Positions 25,908 to 35,552 of a stretch of DNA of 64,000 bases are shown piece after piece; the first letter of the stretch is position 1, and each line of letters begins with the position of its first letter. The translations under genes were made by a program, and so were the position numbers. The DNA comes from CAVSJJ01 sp963728395 (lineage in GTDB: Bacteria > Actinomycetota > Actinomycetes > Actinomycetales > Dermatophilaceae), in the NCBI GenBank assembly GCA_963728395.1, contig CAVSJJ010000003.1, positions 558,001-622,000 on the forward strand, given 5' to 3'. The notes beneath the pieces are model-generated. The model was not told the DNA's origin. It did no database searches and saw only the letters and a program-made list of their open reading frames with translations.

Positions 25908-26714
25908 ATGGCCGGTCGACCGGGACGGGGGTATGCCGGTGCCGTCGTCGTCGTGACCGGCGCCGGCGGCCGGATCGGCCGGGTCCTCATGGCGGACCTC
26001 GCCGCCCGGGGCGCCGACGCCGTCGGGCTCGACCTGCCAGCCGCCTGCCCGGTGGACGACGCGCGCTACGTGCCGTGCGACATCACCGACGAGGCCCAGG
26101 TGGCCGCCGCGCTCACCGAGGTGGGGCGGCGGCATACCGGCATCGACGTGCTCGTCCACGGGGCCGGGCTGTCGGCGATCGGCCGGTTCACCGACCACGA
26201 CCTCGCGACGCACCGCCGGGTCCTCGAGGTCACCCACCTCGGGGCCGTCGCGGTGACCCTCGCCGCGCTCCCGCTCCTGGCCGCGGCTGGCGGCCGGGTC
26301 GTCCTCATCGGCTCGGTCGCGGGCTTCGCACCGGTCCTGGGCCGCCCGCCCTACGTCGCGGCCAAGCACGCCGCCACCGGGCTGTTCGAGACGATCCGCC
26401 CTGAGCTGGCCGCCGAGGGCATCGGGGTGACCCTGTGCCACCCGACCTTCGTCGTCGGCGGCATGGCCGAGGCCGGCCCCCGCGCCGTCGGGGCGCAGCG
26501 GGCGACCTCCGGGGCGGAGCTGACGCCCGGGGACGTCTCCCGGGCCCTGCTCGACGGCGTCGCCCGCGGCGACGATCTCGTCCTCGTCGGCCGCACCGCC
26601 CGGCTCGCCTGGGTGGTCAGCCGCCACCTCCCCCGGGTCTATGCCCGGCTCATGGCCCGCCGGCTTCGGGCGGCCACCGTCCCGACAGGAGATCCGCATG
26701 ATGCACGCCAGTGA
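25908..26714 (+). CDS. Short-chain dehydrogenase/reductase (SDR)
   Basis: A 268-aa classical SDR. The cofactor motif is TGAGGRIG, the NAG-like motif is HGAGLS, the catalytic Ser is in IGSVAGF, and the YxxxK pair is YVAAK. ATG 25908 is chosen; a GTG nine bases upstream is an alternative. The 3' end overlaps the start of the transporter gene by 17 bases. Third gene of the PucR-controlled operon. Confidence 0.88.
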   Translation: MAGRPGRGYAGAVVVVTGAGGRIGRVLMADLAARGADAVGLDLPAACPVDDARYVPCDITDEAQVAAALTEVGRRHTGIDVLVHGAGLSAIGRFTDHDLATHRRVLEVTHLGAVAVTLAALPLLAAAGGRVVLIGSVAGFAPVLGRPPYVAAKHAATGLFETIRPELAAEGIGVTLCHPTFVVGGMAEAGPRAVGAQRATSGAELTPGDVSRALLDGVARGDDLVLVGRTARLAWVVSRHLPRVYARLMARRLRAATVPTGDPHDARQ

Positions 26715-27639
26715 CGTCGACACCATCCGGATCGCCTTCGACGCCGGCTCGCAGACCATCCTGCGCATCGTCATTGGGGCGATCCTGTTCGGGATCGCCC
26801 TCGACACCCGGGCCGAGGACTTCCGGGAGGCCGCCCGCCGGCCGAGGGTCATCGCCCTCGGCGTCGCAGTCCAGGTCCTCCTCCTGCCGGCCATCACCTT
26901 CCTGCTCACCCTGCTGCTCAACGTCCGCGGCTCGGTGGCGCTCGGGATGATCCTCGTCGCGTCGTGCCCGCCCGGGAACGTGTCGAACATCGTCACCCAC
27001 CAGGCCCGCGGCGACGTCGCGCTGTCGGTGTCGATGACCGCGGTGAGCAACCTCCTGGCCATCGTCCTCATGCCGCTCACCTTCGCGTTCTGGGGCAACC
27101 TCCACCCCAGCGGCCACGCGCTCATGGAGACCCTCCAGCTCAGGCCGTCCGAGATGCTCATCGAGGTCGGCCTCGTCATCGGCATCCCGTTCGCCATCGG
27201 GCTCACCTTGCGCCAGCTCGTCCCCGGCCTGGCTGCCCGGGCGGGCAAGATCATCGGCCCGCTCGCCTTCACGGCGCTCGGCGCGCTCATCGTCGTTGCC
27301 CTGCTCAACAACTGGCAGCTCTTCCTCGACTACATCGGCGTCGTCGTCATCGCCGTCCTCCTCCACGACGCCCTGGCCCTCGGCCTCGGGTGGTCGATGG
27401 GGCGGGCGACCCGGCTGCCGGACCGTAGCGTGCGAGCGATGACCTTCGAGGTCGGCATCCGCAACGCGGGACTGGGGCTGCTGCTCGTCTTCACCTCATT
27501 CCAGGGCCTGGGCGGGATGGCGCTCGTCGCCGCGTGGTGGGGGATCTGGGACATCATCGCGGCGCTCACCGTCGCCCGGCTCTGGCGTCGGCGCGAGCCG
27601 CGGGAGGCGACGGTTCGCCCGGGCGCCCCGGTGGGCTGA
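26698..27639 (+). CDS. Bile acid:sodium symporter (BASS) family transporter
   Basis: A 313-aa membrane protein with nine or ten hydrophobic segments. Family hallmarks are ASCPPGNVSNIVTHQARGDVALS, which forms the substrate/sodium site, and the later TFEVGIRNAGLGLLL. AGGAG lies six bases before the first of two ATGs. Last gene of the operon, so it probably imports the organic anion handled by the TPP enzyme and the two dehydrogenases. Confidence 0.88.
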   Translation: MMHASDVDTIRIAFDAGSQTILRIVIGAILFGIALDTRAEDFREAARRPRVIALGVAVQVLLLPAITFLLTLLLNVRGSVALGMILVASCPPGNVSNIVTHQARGDVALSVSMTAVSNLLAIVLMPLTFAFWGNLHPSGHALMETLQLRPSEMLIEVGLVIGIPFAIGLTLRQLVPGLAARAGKIIGPLAFTALGALIVVALLNNWQLFLDYIGVVVIAVLLHDALALGLGWSMGRATRLPDRSVRAMTFEVGIRNAGLGLLLVFTSFQGLGGMALVAAWWGIWDIIAALTVARLWRRREPREATVRPGAPVG

Positions 27640-27765
27640 CTGGCCACGGCAGGGGGATCCGGCATGCGGAGGTATCGGGAGGGCGTCGCGCCGCTCCTCC
27701 CCCATGGCGGACGATGTCGCCTACGCTCGTCCGTGGCCCATCGGATCGACCCTGAGGTGAGAACC

Positions 27766-27903
27766 ATGCCGGACTCCCAGGACGACTTCACGACCACGAG
27801 CGACACCCCGGAGAACCCCGACGGCTACGTCGGTGGGGTGGCCAAGCCGACCGGCGGCGCGACGGCCGCTCCCGAGGAGGACCCCACCGCCGGTCAGGAC
27901 TAG
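27766..27903 (+). CDS. Small acidic protein of unknown function
   Basis: A 45-aa protein, MPDSQDDFTTTSDTPENPDG..., ending AAPEEDPTAGQD. It is acidic, lacks hydrophobic segments and looks disordered. The ATG is preceded by GAGGTGA at good spacing, which is the main reason for calling it. Its stop codon overlaps the convergent ligase-like gene in the sequence CTAG. No recognised family. Confidence 0.55.
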   Translation: MPDSQDDFTTTSDTPENPDGYVGGVAKPTGGATAAPEEDPTAGQD

Positions 27904-28424
27904 GGCCGGGTCGCCAGGTCCCACCGCTGCCCGGTCGCACTGTCGACCAGGGCGGCGCGATCGGCCATACCCTCGAGCGGCAGGATGTCGTGGGCGGCGG
28001 TCATCAGCGCCGAGAGATGCTCGGCCGGAGCCCGGGTGGCGATGCTCAGATGGGGGACCCACCGGCCGGGCCGGTAGTAGTGATGCAGGTCGGCGCCGGT
28101 GTGCTCGGCCGCGTCGACGACGCGGGTATGCCGCTCGAGCAGATCGGTCGTCACCGCGGGTAGCAGCGCCAGGCGCCCCCGGTGGAAGTGCCCGACCGTG
28201 TCGATGCGCAGATCGACCGGCCGCCCCGACGGGAGAGCCTCGACCGCCTCGCGCACCGCGTCGACGTCGAAGGCGCGCAGGACGGCATACGACAGATGCG
28301 GCACGTGTCGGCCGTGGGTGTGGGTGAGCAGCGTGCCGGCACCGAGCCCCTCGAGGCGACGCCACAGCCGACGGACCGCGTCCTCGGTACGGCGCTCGAG
28401 GAGGAGGCAGATCGCGAGAGCCAC
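27900..28424 (-). CDS. 2'-5' RNA ligase/cyclic phosphodiesterase family protein
   Basis: A 174-aa protein of the 2H phosphoesterase superfamily. The two catalytic H-x-S/T motifs are HLSYAVL (first half) and HLSIAT (second half), about 75 residues apart as expected. It probably hydrolyses 2',3'-cyclic phosphates in RNA or small molecules. It is convergent with the small acidic protein gene and shares the four bases CTAG. Confidence 0.85.
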   Translation of the reverse strand: MALAICLLLERRTEDAVRRLWRRLEGLGAGTLLTHTHGRHVPHLSYAVLRAFDVDAVREAVEALPSGRPVDLRIDTVGHFHRGRLALLPAVTTDLLERHTRVVDAAEHTGADLHHYYRPGRWVPHLSIATRAPAEHLSALMTAAHDILPLEGMADRAALVDSATGQRWDLATRP

Positions 28425-28618
28425 CCCTCCATCGTCGCAGGCCGCCGCGCGCGCCCCGCGGACGAGACCCGTGTGACCGAAGAGACTGACGCGCCGGACG
28501 ACACGAGTAAAGGATGCTTCAGCGGCGGGTAATGCGGAGGTAAACTGGCGCCTGAGGTACGGGGGGACCTCACCGGGGCGGGCGACCCCCGACCGGTCGC
28601 GCAGAGAGGAAGGACGCC

Positions 28619-28885
28619 GTGCAGGTCATCCATGTCGACCTCGAGCCGGGGGCCGGCTCGAGAGGGGCGAACGTCGTGACGGCGACGAAGTCGCACGACG
28701 AGTGGCACTTCCTCGCCCGGGTGGGGCGAGGGACCCCCCCGGCCGACATCGAGCGGTTCGTCCTCTGGGCGGACGAGGTGTCCCGGCGACTCGTCGACTT
28801 CGGCCCGGCCGTCGACGGCTGGGAGCCCAGCTCCGACGGCCGCTGGCTCTGGTTCGACCGCGGGTTCCACCGCACCGCGGGCTGA
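28619..28885 (+). CDS. Hypothetical protein
   Basis: An 88-aa protein with a GTG start preceded by AGAGGAAGG. The sequence (MQVIHVDLEPGAGSRGANVVTATKSHDEWHF, later WLWFDRGFHRTAG) is Trp/Phe-rich and soluble and matches no family I recognise. Its stop is only 10 bp from the convergent pckG stop. A small hairpin, TGAGGT and ACCTCA with a G-rich loop, lies at 28553-28572 in its leader. Confidence 0.6.
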   Translation: MQVIHVDLEPGAGSRGANVVTATKSHDEWHFLARVGRGTPPADIERFVLWADEVSRRLVDFGPAVDGWEPSSDGRWLWFDRGFHRTAG

Positions 28886-28895
28886 GCCCGATCGG

Positions 28896-30746
28896 TCAGC
28901 CCTCACCGGCCTCGGCCTCGAGCGCCGCAGCGACCCGTCGATGGGCCTGCCAGATCTCCTCCGGCAGGTCGGCGAACTGGCGCAGGTGCTCCTCCCGGTG
29001 CGACAGCTCCTGGCGCCACCGGTCGAGGTCGATGGTGAGGATCCGCTCGAGGTCCTCGGCCGGCAGGTCGAGCCCGTCGAGGTTGAGCTCCTCCTCGGTC
29101 GGGATGATCCCGACGGGGGTCTGCCGCCCGGTGACCTCCCCGTCCTTCAGCTGCATGAGCCACAGCAGGGCGCGGAGGTTCTCGCGGTAGCCGGGCCAGA
29201 GGAAGTGCCCGTCCTCGGCGTCGCGCTGGAACCAGTTGACGTGCGCGAAGAGGGGCTGCTCGGTGGCGGCGCCGACGATCGACAGCCAGTGCGCGGCATA
29301 CCGACCCTCGGGGTAGGACATGAACGGACGCATCGACATCGGGTCGTAGCGCAGCATGCCCTCGACCCCCTCGGCCGCCGCGGTCGCCTCGGCACCGAGG
29401 GTGAGGCCGTCGTAGACGCCCTCGGCGAGGTCGTGGATGGCCCGGACGAGCGGTTCCCGGTCGCGGGTCCGGCCGCCGAAGATGATCGCGTCGATCGGCA
29501 CGCCCTGCGGGCGCTCGACGTCGGCGGCGACGTTGGGGACGTTGGCCAGTGTCGTCGTGAACCGGCTGTTGGGGTGGGCCCAGGGCTCGTCGAGCTCGTC
29601 GACGATCCGGTCCGAGAGCCGCTCGCCCTTCCAGTCCACCCATCCGTCGGTGTCCTGTGGGTGGTGCTTCGTGCGGCCCTCCCACCAGACCTCCTGGCGC
29701 TGGTCGTTGTAGGCGACGTTGGTGAACAGCGCCTTCGTCCCGGGCGCCACGGCATCGAGCGCGGTCGGGTTCGTCACCTCGTTCGTGTCCTTGGCGACCC
29801 CGAAGACGCCGAACTCGGGGTTGAGCCCGTGGAGGCGTCCGTCGTCCGGGTCGACCCAGAGCCAGGCGATGTCGTCGCCGTAGAAGGAGACGTGGTAGCG
29901 CTCCCCCAGCGCGTCCGGCGCCAGCGTCATGGCGAGGTTCGTCTTGCCCGAGGCGCTCGGGAACCCGCCGCAGATGTGGTAGGTCCGGCCGGTCTGCTTG
30001 TCGGTGATCCCGAGCAGCATGAACTGCTCCCCGAGGAACTCTCCCGACGCCCAGCCGTCATACGCCGCCTGGCGCAGCCCGTGGGCGATCTTGCCGAGGA
30101 GGGCGTTCCCGCCGTAGGAGCTGCCGAAGTGCAGGATCGTCCGCTCGTCGGCGACGGTGACGAAGTATCGCTTGTCCTCCGGGGTGCCCTGGCCGAGGTG
30201 CTCGAGGTCGCCGGTGACGTGGACGGCCCGGACGAACATGTCCGGCTCGGCGAGGCCGTTGATCAGGTCGATCCCGACCCGGGCCATCCGGATCATGTGC
30301 AGGACGACGGTGCGGTGGTCGGTCAGCTGGACGCCCGCGGCATACCGCTCGAGCGGCGACCCGGGCGGGGCCATGAGGTAGGGGATGACGTACATCGTCT
30401 TGCCCGCCATGGCACCCCTCATGTGGCCCTCGACGACCGGGCGGATCTCGGAGGTGAGCCGCCAGTTGTTGTAGACCCCGGCATCCTCGGGGCGGCTCGT
30501 CGCGACGATCGTGCGCTCCTCGGAGCGCGCGGTGTCCTTGGCGTAGCTGCGGGAGTAGAAGAGGCCGTCCCCCGCGGGTCGGATCTCGCCCGCGTCGAGC
30601 GCCTCGGCGATGAGCCGGTCGTCGTCGCTCGCACTCACCACCTCGATCCGGTCCGGCCCGAGGAACTCGGCCCAGTGCGCGAGGTACTCCCGCACGCTCG
30701 GGTTGGTCAGTCCTGCCTCGTCGAGGGCCTTCTCCACGTCAGCCAC
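28896..30746 (-). CDS. pckG: Phosphoenolpyruvate carboxykinase (GTP)
   Basis: Gluconeogenic enzyme converting oxaloacetate and GTP to PEP and CO2, 616 aa, close to the family length of about 610. The P-loop with the reactive cysteine is CGGFPSASGKTN, the metal/nucleotide stretch is YGDDIAWLWVDP, and GGRTRDREPLV and a WPGYREN-like segment are present. The GTG at 30746 follows AAAGGTGA; a GTG at 30773 is an alternative. It is divergent from dhaK, which places two triose-level enzymes side by side. Confidence 0.96.
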   Translation of the reverse strand: MADVEKALDEAGLTNPSVREYLAHWAEFLGPDRIEVVSASDDDRLIAEALDAGEIRPAGDGLFYSRSYAKDTARSEERTIVATSRPEDAGVYNNWRLTSEIRPVVEGHMRGAMAGKTMYVIPYLMAPPGSPLERYAAGVQLTDHRTVVLHMIRMARVGIDLINGLAEPDMFVRAVHVTGDLEHLGQGTPEDKRYFVTVADERTILHFGSSYGGNALLGKIAHGLRQAAYDGWASGEFLGEQFMLLGITDKQTGRTYHICGGFPSASGKTNLAMTLAPDALGERYHVSFYGDDIAWLWVDPDDGRLHGLNPEFGVFGVAKDTNEVTNPTALDAVAPGTKALFTNVAYNDQRQEVWWEGRTKHHPQDTDGWVDWKGERLSDRIVDELDEPWAHPNSRFTTTLANVPNVAADVERPQGVPIDAIIFGGRTRDREPLVRAIHDLAEGVYDGLTLGAEATAAAEGVEGMLRYDPMSMRPFMSYPEGRYAAHWLSIVGAATEQPLFAHVNWFQRDAEDGHFLWPGYRENLRALLWLMQLKDGEVTGRQTPVGIIPTEEELNLDGLDLPAEDLERILTIDLDRWRQELSHREEHLRQFADLPEEIWQAHRRVAAALEAEAGEG

Positions 30747-31001
30747 GGTCGTCACCTTTGTCGTCGTGTGCACTCTGCTGTCCCCCGTCCGGCGGACGAG
30801 GGGTATGCCGCGTGGCCGGCGGGCCCGCGGGGTCGTCCTCTGTGCGTACCAGGTGGCATCGGTACCTGCCAAATGCTGCCGGTGCGAGGCACCCATTGGA
30901 CCGCATCGGGCTGACCGGGCCCACTGGGGGGTGGCCCGGGGACCCTGACGAGGGTGGATGATCGGACCGACAACCGAGCGGACGAGGGAGGATCAGCCGG
31001 C

Positions 31002-32003
<1,002 letters not shown>

Positions 32004-32006
32004 GCG

Positions 32007-32663
32007 ATGGCCGAGCTCCCCGTCACCGTCAAGGTCCTCGTCGGCTGGCTGGAGGCCTTCCGGGCCCGGGTCCACGAGGAGCGGGACCGGCTGACCGACC
32101 TCGACCGGGCCATCGGCGACGCCGACCACGGGCTCAACCTCGATCGCGGCATGACGAGCGTCGGCGAGAAGGTCCTCGCCCAGCCGCCCGACACCGTGGA
32201 CACCCTCGGCAAGGCCGTCGGGATGGCCCTCGTCGGAAGCGTCGGCGGGGCGAGCGGCCCGCTCTACGGGACCTTCTTCCTCCGGCTCGGCACGGCCGCG
32301 GGGCCGGTCCCCGGCCTGGACGCCGCCGGGCTCGGGGCGGTGCTGCGCGCCGGGTACGAGGGTGTCCTGGCCCGCGGGAGGGCCGAGGCGGGCGACAAGA
32401 CGATGGTCGACGCGCTCGGGCCGGCCGTCACGGCATACGAGGCGGCGCTGGCGGACGGTTCGTCGGCGGGCGCCGCGGCTCGGGCCGCCGCCGACGCCGC
32501 GGCCGCCGGTCGCGATGCGACCGAGCCGATGGTGGCCCGCAAGGGTCGGGCCAGCTATCTCGGCGAGCGCAGCGCGGGACATCTCGACCCCGGCGCGGCG
32601 TCCTCGGCCCTTCTCGTCGAGTCACTGGCGGCGGTCCTCCAGTCCGCGGCGGCGCGGGGCTGA
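32007..32663 (+). CDS. dhaL: Dihydroxyacetone kinase, subunit DhaL
   Basis: The ADP-binding phosphotransfer subunit, 218 aa, of DHA kinase. The Mg-ADP site is DRAIGDADHGLNLDRGM; GSVGGASGPLYGTFF and ARKGRASYLGERSAGHLDPGA are the other conserved stretches. It starts three bases after the dhaK stop. Confidence 0.96.
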   Translation: MAELPVTVKVLVGWLEAFRARVHEERDRLTDLDRAIGDADHGLNLDRGMTSVGEKVLAQPPDTVDTLGKAVGMALVGSVGGASGPLYGTFFLRLGTAAGPVPGLDAAGLGAVLRAGYEGVLARGRAEAGDKTMVDALGPAVTAYEAALADGSSAGAAARAAADAAAAGRDATEPMVARKGRASYLGERSAGHLDPGAASSALLVESLAAVLQSAAARG

Positions 32664-32670
32664 GCCGGCG

Positions 32671-33075
32671 ATGGTCGGGATCGTCGCGGTCTCGCACTCC
32701 CCCGCGCTCGCCGAAGCCGCCGTCGGCCTCGCCTCGCAGATGCTGCACGGCGTCGAGGTGACCGTCGTCGTCGCGGCCGGGGCCGCGGACGGACGGACCG
32801 GCACCGATGCGACGGCCATCGCCGACGCCATCGTCCGGGCCTCGTCCGGCGACGGGGTGCTCGTCCTCATGGACCTCGGCAGCGCGGTGCTGAGCTCCGA
32901 GCTCGCCGTCGAGCTCGCCGGCGACGCCGGGGGCCGCGTCGTCCTCAGCGACGGTCCCTTCGTCGAGGGTCTCCTCGCCGCGGTCGTCACCGCGAGCACG
33001 GGTGCGTCGCTGGACCGGGTCGCCCGCGAGGCGTCACAGGCCTTGAGCCCCAAGCGAACCCAGCTCGGCGGATGA
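32671..33075 (+). CDS. dhaM: Dihydroxyacetone kinase phosphotransfer subunit DhaM
   Basis: A 134-aa EIIA-Man-like domain only. The phosphorylated histidine is His9 in VAVSHSPALAE, and MDLGSAVLSSE is the usual second conserved stretch. It lacks the HPr and EI-like domains of E. coli DhaM, so general PTS proteins must phosphorylate it, which is normal for actinobacteria. Confidence 0.94.
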   Translation: MVGIVAVSHSPALAEAAVGLASQMLHGVEVTVVVAAGAADGRTGTDATAIADAIVRASSGDGVLVLMDLGSAVLSSELAVELAGDAGGRVVLSDGPFVEGLLAAVVTASTGASLDRVAREASQALSPKRTQLGG

Positions 33076-33103
33076 CCGGCCCCGCTTGGATAGGGTCGGA
33101 CGC

Positions 33104-33424
33104 ATGACGAACAGCCTGCTGGTGGTCCATGTCGACGTCCAGGTCGTCCCGGAGCGGGTCGCGCAGTTCCTCGCTGCGACGGACGCCAACGCGCGGGCGA
33201 GCCGCCAGGAGCCGGGGGTGGTGCGCTTCGACGTGCTGGTCGACCGGAGCGACCCCGCGCACCTCGTCCTCGTGGAGGTCTACCGCGACGAGGCGGCGGC
33301 CGCCGCCCACAAGGAGACGCCGCACTACACGAGGTGGCGCGATGCCGTCGCCGACCTCATGGCGCGGCCCCGCTCGAGCACGAGGCTGCGCAACGTCTCC
33401 CCCGACGACGCAGCCTGGGTGTGA
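33104..33424 (+). CDS. Antibiotic biosynthesis monooxygenase (ABM/LsrG-like) domain protein
   Basis: A 106-aa small dimeric ferredoxin-like fold protein. The pattern LLVVHVDVQVVPERVAQFLAATDANARASRQEPGVVRFDVL, followed by FVLVEVYRDEAAAAAHKETPHYTRW (read here as LVLVEVY...), is typical of the family that includes quinol monooxygenases and LsrG. It lies between dhaM and an iron alcohol dehydrogenase, and its stop overlaps the next gene (GTGA). A role in handling a reactive triose or diketone is possible but unproven. Confidence 0.83.
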   Translation: MTNSLLVVHVDVQVVPERVAQFLAATDANARASRQEPGVVRFDVLVDRSDPAHLVLVEVYRDEAAAAAHKETPHYTRWRDAVADLMARPRSSTRLRNVSPDDAAWV

Positions 33425-34623
33425 GCGGGGTGCGAGCCACCGGTATGCCGCTGCCCCCCGCCCGGTTCGACCTCACCCTCCCGAGCGACATCCGGTTCGG
33501 TGCCGGTCGGGTCGCCGAACTGCCCGGCGCCCTCGCCGGGCTCGGCCTGCGCCGGGTCATGGTCGTCACCGGCCGGACGACCTCGCGCGCCGACGGGGTT
33601 CGGGCGGCGATGGAGGACGCCGGGATCGGCAGTGAGGTCTTCCCCGTCGCCGGCGAGCCAAGCCTGGACACGGTGCGGGAGGGGGTGGCGGCGACCCGCG
33701 ACACCGGGTGCGACGGCGTCCTCGGCTACGGCGGTGGCGCCGCACTCGACACCGCCAAGGCCGTCGCGCTGCTCGCCGCCACCGGGGCGGACCCGCTCGA
33801 CCACCTCGAGGTGATCGGTCGCGGGCTGCCGGTCGAGCGGCCCGGGCTGCCCTGCGTCGCCGTGCCGACGACGGCCGGCACCGGCTCGGAGGCCACCCGC
33901 AACTCCGTCCTCGCCGGCGACACCGTCAAGGCCAGCCTGCGCAGCCCGCTCCTGCTCCCGCGGGTCGCCGTCATCGACCCGGACCTGCTGGCCGGCCTCG
34001 GCCGGACGACGATCGCGCACAGCGGCAGTGACGCCCTCACCCAGCTCATCGAGCCGTTCCTCACCCATCGGGCCACCCCCGTCACCGACGCGCTGGTCCG
34101 CGACGGCATCCGGCGCAGCGCCCGCTCGCTGCGCGCGGCATACGAGCGGGGGCTGGACGGTGCCGAGGCGACCCAGCGCCGCGAGGATCTCGCGCTGGCC
34201 TCCCTCCTCGGTGGCATCGCGCTCGCCAACGCCGGGCTCGGCGCGGTCCACGGCTTCGCCGGTGTCATCGGCGGCACGTTCCACGCGCCGCACGGGGCGA
34301 TCTGCGCGGCCCTGCTCGCGCCGTCGATCGCCGTCAACGAGCGGGCCCTGGCCGAGCGTGCGCCCGACAGCCTCGCCCTGGCACGGCTGCCCGAGATCGC
34401 AACGATGCTCACCGGCGACCCGGACGCGACGGCCACCGATGCCCTCTCCTGGCTGGAGGATCTGCGCGGCGCACTGGAGATCCCCGGACTGGCGACGCAC
34501 GGGGTCACAGCGGCCGACGTCCCCGACCTCGTCCTCGGCGCGAAGCGGGCCAGCAGCATGAAGGCCAACCCGATCGAGCTCACCGACGCCGAGCTGGCCG
34601 AGATCGTCACCCGGGCACTGTGA
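33421..34623 (+). CDS. Iron-containing alcohol dehydrogenase
   Basis: A 400-aa group III alcohol dehydrogenase, maleylacetate-reductase or glycerol-dehydrogenase-like. NAD site: GYGGGAALDTAKAVALL. VPTTAGTGSEATRNSVL and the metal-binding stretches HSGSDALTQLIEPFLTH and GAVHGFAGVIGGTFHAPHG are present. GTG 33421 overlaps the preceding stop; ATG 33445 is an alternative start, and neither has a strong ribosome binding site. As the last gene of the dha operon it may supply or drain dihydroxyacetone or a related hydroxyketone. Confidence 0.88.
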   Translation: MSGVRATGMPLPPARFDLTLPSDIRFGAGRVAELPGALAGLGLRRVMVVTGRTTSRADGVRAAMEDAGIGSEVFPVAGEPSLDTVREGVAATRDTGCDGVLGYGGGAALDTAKAVALLAATGADPLDHLEVIGRGLPVERPGLPCVAVPTTAGTGSEATRNSVLAGDTVKASLRSPLLLPRVAVIDPDLLAGLGRTTIAHSGSDALTQLIEPFLTHRATPVTDALVRDGIRRSARSLRAAYERGLDGAEATQRREDLALASLLGGIALANAGLGAVHGFAGVIGGTFHAPHGAICAALLAPSIAVNERALAERAPDSLALARLPEIATMLTGDPDATATDALSWLEDLRGALEIPGLATHGVTAADVPDLVLGAKRASSMKANPIELTDAELAEIVTRAL

Positions 34624-34638
34624 GCCCCGGCCGAGCGC

Positions 34639-34974
34639 TCAGGCCCCGTCGAGGACGAGAAGGACGACCATCGCGGCCACGAGGACGAAGGCTGCGGCCG
34701 AGCCGAGGACGAAGCCGCCACCGCGGGTACCCAGGATGGCGAAGCCCTCGCGGGTCTCGCGGTCGTAGCGGGCGCGCGAGACGGCCGCCATCGCGCAGAC
34801 GAGCCCACACCCGACGAGGAGGAGTCCGAAGAGCCCGGTGACGTCGGCGTCGACGAGCAGGATGAGGGTGACGCCGAAGACGCTGCTCAACCCGAGCAGG
34901 GCCAGGGTCCGCTGGAAATGGGCGCGCTCGAAGGGGGCCTGCCGGCCCCACAACCGGCGGGGCTCGCTCGCCAC
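34639..34974 (-). CDS. DUF202-like small membrane protein
   Basis: A 111-aa protein with three hydrophobic segments (about residues 25-42, 47-66 and 85-108). The N-terminal ERAHFQRTLALLGLSSVFG looks like a degenerate version of the NERTYLSWLRL signature of the DUF202/YidH family found in the neighbour. It starts with GTG four bases after the stop of that neighbour, so the pair is an operon. Function unknown. Confidence 0.72.
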   Translation of the reverse strand: MASEPRRLWGRQAPFERAHFQRTLALLGLSSVFGVTLILLVDADVTGLFGLLLVGCGLVCAMAAVSRARYDRETREGFAILGTRGGGFVLGSAAAFVLVAAMVVLLVLDGA

Positions 34975-34977
34975 GGC

Positions 34978-35385
34978 TCAGCCCCGTGGGGTGACGACGA
35001 GCAGGATGACCCCGCCGGCGACGAGGACCGCCGCGAGGGCGCCGAGCAGGGGTGCACCGAAGCCCGGGAGCGGGCGACGCAGCCGCAGGGCAAGCTCGGT
35101 CGCCCACCAGCGGCGCACCCCGAGCCCGCAGGCTCCCAAGGCGATGGCGACGAGCCCCAGGGCGAGGACCTCGCTGCCGAACCACGGGCGCTCGAGGAAG
35201 AGCCGGTCGATCGCCACCGCCGCCGCGAGGAGGGTGACGGCGAGCCGGAGCCAGGAGAGGTAGGTGCGCTCGTTCGCGAGGCTGTAGAGCGGGTCCGGCT
35301 CGTCCCCGGCGTCGAAGACCCCGTGCGGCGCGCGGGATCCCCGCGGCGCCGTGCTCCCGAACTCCATCACGTCGTTGTCGGCCAT
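34978..35385 (-). CDS. DUF202 (YidH) family membrane protein
   Basis: A 135-aa protein. A soluble N-terminus of about 40 residues is followed by the family signature LANERTYLSWLRLAVTLLAAAVAIDRLFL and two more hydrophobic segments. In many bacteria such proteins come in pairs, as here. Function unknown. Confidence 0.85.
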   Translation of the reverse strand: MADNDVMEFGSTAPRGSRAPHGVFDAGDEPDPLYSLANERTYLSWLRLAVTLLAAAVAIDRLFLERPWFGSEVLALGLVAIALGACGLGVRRWWATELALRLRRPLPGFGAPLLGALAAVLVAGGVILLVVTPRG

Positions 35386-35471
35386 TCCGTCACGGTAGCC
35401 CCGCCCGCTCGGCGGCCGGCTGTGCCCGCGGCACCCGGCCCGGTGCTCCTCGGCCCCCTCTCCCCTCCTGT

Positions 35472-35511
35472 GTCCGCGTCGGTGGTCGCCGGGGCGACCG
35501 TTTTCGCGGAC
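35472..35511. repeat. 40-bp bulged palindromic repeat, copy A
   Basis: Outer arms GTCCGCG and CGCGGAC enclose inner arms GGTCGCC and GGCGACC, with five unpaired bases on each side between them. An element of the same architecture lies at 50143-50182 in the other orientation. This copy is in the divergent gap between the DUF202 and Hsp70-like genes, so it is not simply a terminator. Confidence 0.55.
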
Positions 35512-35552
35512 GCAGGCGCGGGGACGGGACGGGTCGGCCCTAGCCTGGGGTC

